Shown one piece after another: positions 61,171-64,000 of a stretch of 64,000 bases of DNA. Origin of the DNA: Flavilitoribacter sp020436695 (GTDB taxonomy: Bacteria; Bacteroidota; Bacteroidia; Chitinophagales; Saprospiraceae); the NCBI GenBank assembly GCA_041392665.1, contig JAWKLQ010000010.1, positions 186,001-250,000 of the forward strand, written 5' to 3'. The notes under the pieces were generated by a model, which was not told where the DNA came from, did not search any database, and saw only the letters and a list, made by a program, of their open reading frames with translations. Position numbers and translations under genes: made by a program. Positions within the stretch are counted from its first letter, which is position 1, and each line of letters starts with the position of its first letter.

Positions 61171-64000
61171 TCAAAAAGTCAATCCTATATTTACGCCGAA
61201 ACTCCGCGTTCCAGGATAGGCCAGATCTTCAACGCCATAGGCAAAGTTGCGTCCCTGCATGGCGCTCAATTCCGGATCGAAATGTGGGTTCTCGGTGAAG
61301 ATCAGGAGGTTATTGCCGACTATTCCGATGCGTACCGATCCCACATTCCAGTTACGGATCAGACTTTCAGGTAGTGTATAACTCAACCCCACTTGACGCA
61401 GCTTCACATAGGAGGCATCGTAAAGCGCACTTTCCTCATTGGCACGATTGTAATACTGGTTGTAATACTCGGCGGCGGAAACGCGGGTCGTGTTGGGAAC
61501 ATATTCCGGGCTATTTCCAGTACCGACGTTCACTACACCTTCACCGATGATACCTTCTTCCCGCCCGTCCAGGGTGCTTTCCAACACGCCCGAAGTGCTG
61601 CCGATGGCCAGGGTGCGGGAGACGATCGTACCGCCCTGGCGCCAATCGAACAGCACGTTGAGCTGAAGATCTTTGTAATTGAACCGGTTACTGAAACCCA
61701 TCATAAAATCGGGATTGTAATTGCCGAGATAGCGCAATTCAGAATCGCGGATCGGCAGGCCGTTGCTGCCGTAGATAACCTGGCCGTCTTCCGTCTTTTG
61801 GAAACCGGTGCCGTACATGTCGCCGATACGTCCACCCAGTGGATCGGCGATGTAAAAGACGGAGTTTTCCGTACTGGAATATACCCGCGTATAGCCCGTC
61901 ACGTAGCGATCAATACCCTCGGGGAGTGATTTTACATAGCTTGCCCCTTTGGAAAAGTTGATGCTACTTTCCCAGCTAAAATGACGTCTGCGCAGCGGCA
62001 CCAGATTCACCACAGCTTCCAACCCACGGGAGCGGATCTCCCCACCGTTAACGATACGATCGGTATAACCACTGGCTGCTGAAGCCGGAAGGGCAATGAT
62101 CTGATCCCGGGCGGTATTCCGATACCAGCTCAGGTCGATGCCCAGCCGGTCGTTGAATAACCAGAGTTCCAGACCGGTCTCGAAGGCATTAATGCGTTCG
62201 GGTTTGAGTTGGGCGTTGAGCAGGGTACTGCTATTGGTCAGTAATGGGAAGGAGCCGTAATTCTGGTTGAATACCAGTGTGTTTTGTAATTGCAGCGGAT
62301 CAGTATCATTACCTACACCGGCCAGGCTGATGCGTCCTTTGAGATAACTCATCCAGTTGGGAAGGTCGATCCATTCGGAGAGTACCAAAGCGGCCGAGGC
62401 AGAATAGTAGGTAAAGGAATTTTTTCCGGCAGGCAGGGTACTCGACCAGTCGTTGCGCAGAGTAAGATCCATGTAAAATTTGGACTGGTAATTGACCGTT
62501 CCCAGGGCGTACAGACTGTTGATGCGTTTGCGGGCATCTTCCTGATAGATCACCAGCGGTACCTTGCTGTTGCCGAAGTTATAGATGTTGGGTACGGAAA
62601 GCTCATTGGCTATCGTGCTTTTAAAAGCAGTGGATTGTGTGAACTGGTAAGCTCCTGCGCTGAGACTGAAGGCAAAATCATCTGGTAGCCGGCCGTTGTA
62701 GGTCAATTGCAGATCGTGATTTGTTTCCTGGTATTGCACATCTTCTTCCTTATAGCCGCCGTTCCGGAAGCGCTGAGTGCTGAAAGCCCGTTTGGCTTTG
62801 CGCAGGTCATCGTACCGATCCAGGCCAGTGCGGAACCGAAGACTCAGATGATCATTCAGTGCATAGCTCAAACTAATGTTGCCCAGCAGCCGGTCTTTAT
62901 TAAAGCCATTAGTATTTTCGTAAACATTAAAATAGGGATTGTCCAGCCATTGATAGTTGTAGCCAAACTGATTGAATCCTTCCTGGCCGGCCTGCCAGTA
63001 ATTGCGGGCCTGACGCACGTCTACCTGCCGACCCATCCAGGTGAACAGATAGAAAAGGTTCTCACTGCCGTATCCCAGCGCCGGACGGTGCGTACTCGAG
63101 GAATTGATATAATTGGCAAAAGCCCGCACCCGCAGCCGGTCACTCAACTGGTAAGCACCACTCAGAGCCAGTCCGTTGCGTTTCAGATTGGAATTGGGAA
63201 TGATACCATCATTATCCAGCCGGTTGTAGGAAAGGCGGAAAGAGCCCTTTTCGTTCGCTCCACTCAACGCAATATTCTGGATAGAAGTGACCCCGTTCTC
63301 AAAATGATTCCGAATGTTGTCCGGATGAGCGATAAAGGGAGTAGGTGTGATAGGGCTCCCGTCCCGGGCAATAATGTCACCGGCCCTGACGGTTTGCCCA
63401 TCGGAAGTTATAGAGGGACTATCGAATTGCGGGATCAATTGTCCATCCAGTTTCGGCCCGAAGCTGACCAGCCCGCCGTCACCGATACCACCGCCGAAGC
63501 CGTCTTCATAGGCAAATATTCCACCGGAACCCTGACCGTACACATTCTGGTACTGAGGAATGGTAGAAACTGCATCCACGGTGACCTGACTATTGATACT
63601 GATGCCGATCCCTTTGCTATCGCTACCGTCTTTCGTCTCGATCACGATCACCCCATTGGCGGCCCGGTTGCCGTAAAGCGCCGCTGCTCCTGGGCCTTTC
63701 AGTACAGTGATCGACTGAATATCATTTGCATTGATCTCGGCAAAGCCGTTGCCGTAATCTACCTCCTGAAAACCGGCTTCGGAACCTTCGACGGGGTTGG
63801 CGATCAGCTCATTACTCACCGGTATACCATCGATAACGAAGAGGGGTTGATTGGTGCCGGAAAGTGAAGTTTCCCCACGAATGACGACCCGTGTAGAAGA
63901 ACCGATACCGGAACCGCCGTGAGTAACCTGTACCCCTGCCAGCCTGCCGGCGAGCAGATCGGTCGTATTGGTTTGACCTACGGTGTGCAGTTTGTCGTCG
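61171..64000 (-). CDS. SusC/RagA-type TonB-linked receptor, 5' end missing
   Basis: The reading frame is open to the right edge of the window, so the N-terminus (signal peptide, carboxypeptidase-like domain, TonB box) lies outside. What is present starts DDKLHTVGQTNTTDLLAGRL, and continues with the plug segment VVIRGETSLSGTNQPLFVIDGIP and ITVLKGPGAAALYGNRAANGVI, the SusC signature, then the beta-barrel ending FGVNIGLTF. With SusD it forms the lidded outer-membrane importer. The internal GTG at 63819 is not a start. It heads the apparent operon with SusD, the symporter and the phosphoesterase. Confidence 0.96.
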   Translation of the reverse strand, partial: DDKLHTVGQTNTTDLLAGRLAGVQVTHGGSGIGSSTRVVIRGETSLSGTNQPLFVIDGIPVSNELIANPVEGSEAGFQEVDYGNGFAEINANDIQSITVLKGPGAAALYGNRAANGVIVIETKDGSDSKGIGISINSQVTVDAVSTIPQYQNVYGQGSGGIFAYEDGFGGGIGDGGLVSFGPKLDGQLIPQFDSPSITSDGQTVRAGDIIARDGSPITPTPFIAHPDNIRNHFENGVTSIQNIALSGANEKGSFRLSYNRLDNDGIIPNSNLKRNGLALSGAYQLSDRLRVRAFANYINSSSTHRPALGYGSENLFYLFTWMGRQVDVRQARNYWQAGQEGFNQFGYNYQWLDNPYFNVYENTNGFNKDRLLGNISLSYALNDHLSLRFRTGLDRYDDLRKAKRAFSTQRFRNGGYKEEDVQYQETNHDLQLTYNGRLPDDFAFSLSAGAYQFTQSTAFKSTIANELSVPNIYNFGNSKVPLVIYQEDARKRINSLYALGTVNYQSKFYMDLTLRNDWSSTLPAGKNSFTYYSASAALVLSEWIDLPNWMSYLKGRISLAGVGNDTDPLQLQNTLVFNQNYGSFPLLTNSSTLLNAQLKPERINAFETGLELWLFNDRLGIDLSWYRNTARDQIIALPASAASGYTDRIVNGGEIRSRGLEAVVNLVPLRRRHFSWESSINFSKGASYVKSLPEGIDRYVTGYTRVYSSTENSVFYIADPLGGRIGDMYGTGFQKTEDGQVIYGSNGLPIRDSELRYLGNYNPDFMMGFSNRFNYKDLQLNVLFDWRQGGTIVSRTLAIGSTSGVLESTLDGREEGIIGEGVVNVGTGNSPEYVPNTTRVSAAEYYNQYYNRANEESALYDASYVKLRQVGLSYTLPESLIRNWNVGSVRIGIVGNNLLIFTENPHFDPELSAMQGRNFAYGVEDLAYPGTRSFGVNIGLTF

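Noticed and set aside
62707..63867. Long plus-strand open frame of 386 codons opposite SusC
   Set aside because: It is antisense to a clear SusC gene with no domain of its own; long antisense frames arise in this base composition.

Overview
The window reads as chromosomal DNA of a Bacteroidota bacterium, most likely Saprospiria (Lewinella- or Saprospiraceae-like). Supporting signs are a SusC/SusD pair, a TonB receptor with a carboxypeptidase-like N-terminal domain, many lipoproteins with short Cys lipoboxes, ABC-permease/M1-peptidase fusion, Bacteroidota-only families (DUF2141, DUF7935-like), TAnnTTTG promoter -7 boxes and almost no Shine-Dalgarno sequences. Base composition is near half G+C, with AT-rich exceptions at 14.0-15.1 kb and 37.1-37.7 kb. 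No rRNA, tRNA or CRISPR array was seen.

Layout. 0-6 kb: a lipoprotein, an M28 peptidase, a methyltransferase, an unusual GATase-like/esterase fusion and an SRPBCC protein. 6.2-7.7 kb: a sulfatase. 7.7-15 kb: the most unusual block, two HEAT-type proteins (the second with a C-terminal membrane anchor), a MoxR-type AAA+ ATPase and a HExxH + VWA protein, all co-directional, followed by a convergent AT-rich gene that looks like an effector-associated domain joined to a STAS domain. 15.3-22.4 kb: two more sulfatases and a clan-D-like glycoside hydrolase, which with the first sulfatase suggests use of sulfated glycans. 22.9-28.6 kb: LytTR regulator, methyltransferase, bS21, nucleoside-type MFS permease, a second MoxR/ChlI-type ATPase and a TsaC/Sua5-type enzyme. 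29-34.3 kb: an ABC exporter whose permease/M1-peptidase partner is split by one extra base, then a cupin. 34.7-37.7 kb: TonB receptor and NTF2-like lipoprotein. 37.9-40 kb: a beta-barrel protein and an alpha/beta hydrolase cut off by a degenerate insertion sequence. 40-53.5 kb: mainly housekeeping (acetyl-CoA synthetase, GT39-type glycosyltransferase, glucose-6-phosphate isomerase, M20 peptidase, thioesterase, HMG-CoA lyase, HesB/IscA protein, class V aminotransferase). 53.7-64 kb: S9 peptidase, a regulator, then a minus-strand run SusC-SusD-sodium symporter-phosphoesterase that looks like one uptake operon; SusC runs off the window end.

The intergenic DNA is remarkable. Many gaps contain arrays or imperfect palindromes built from short recurring words, with at least four word families, and there is a roughly 175-bp element with terminal inverted repeats present twice. 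Three genes carry single-base frameshifts (ABC permease/M1, phosphoesterase, transposase remnant), which may be true lesions or sequence errors.

All calls rest on reading the sequence and recalled family knowledge; no database search was run.
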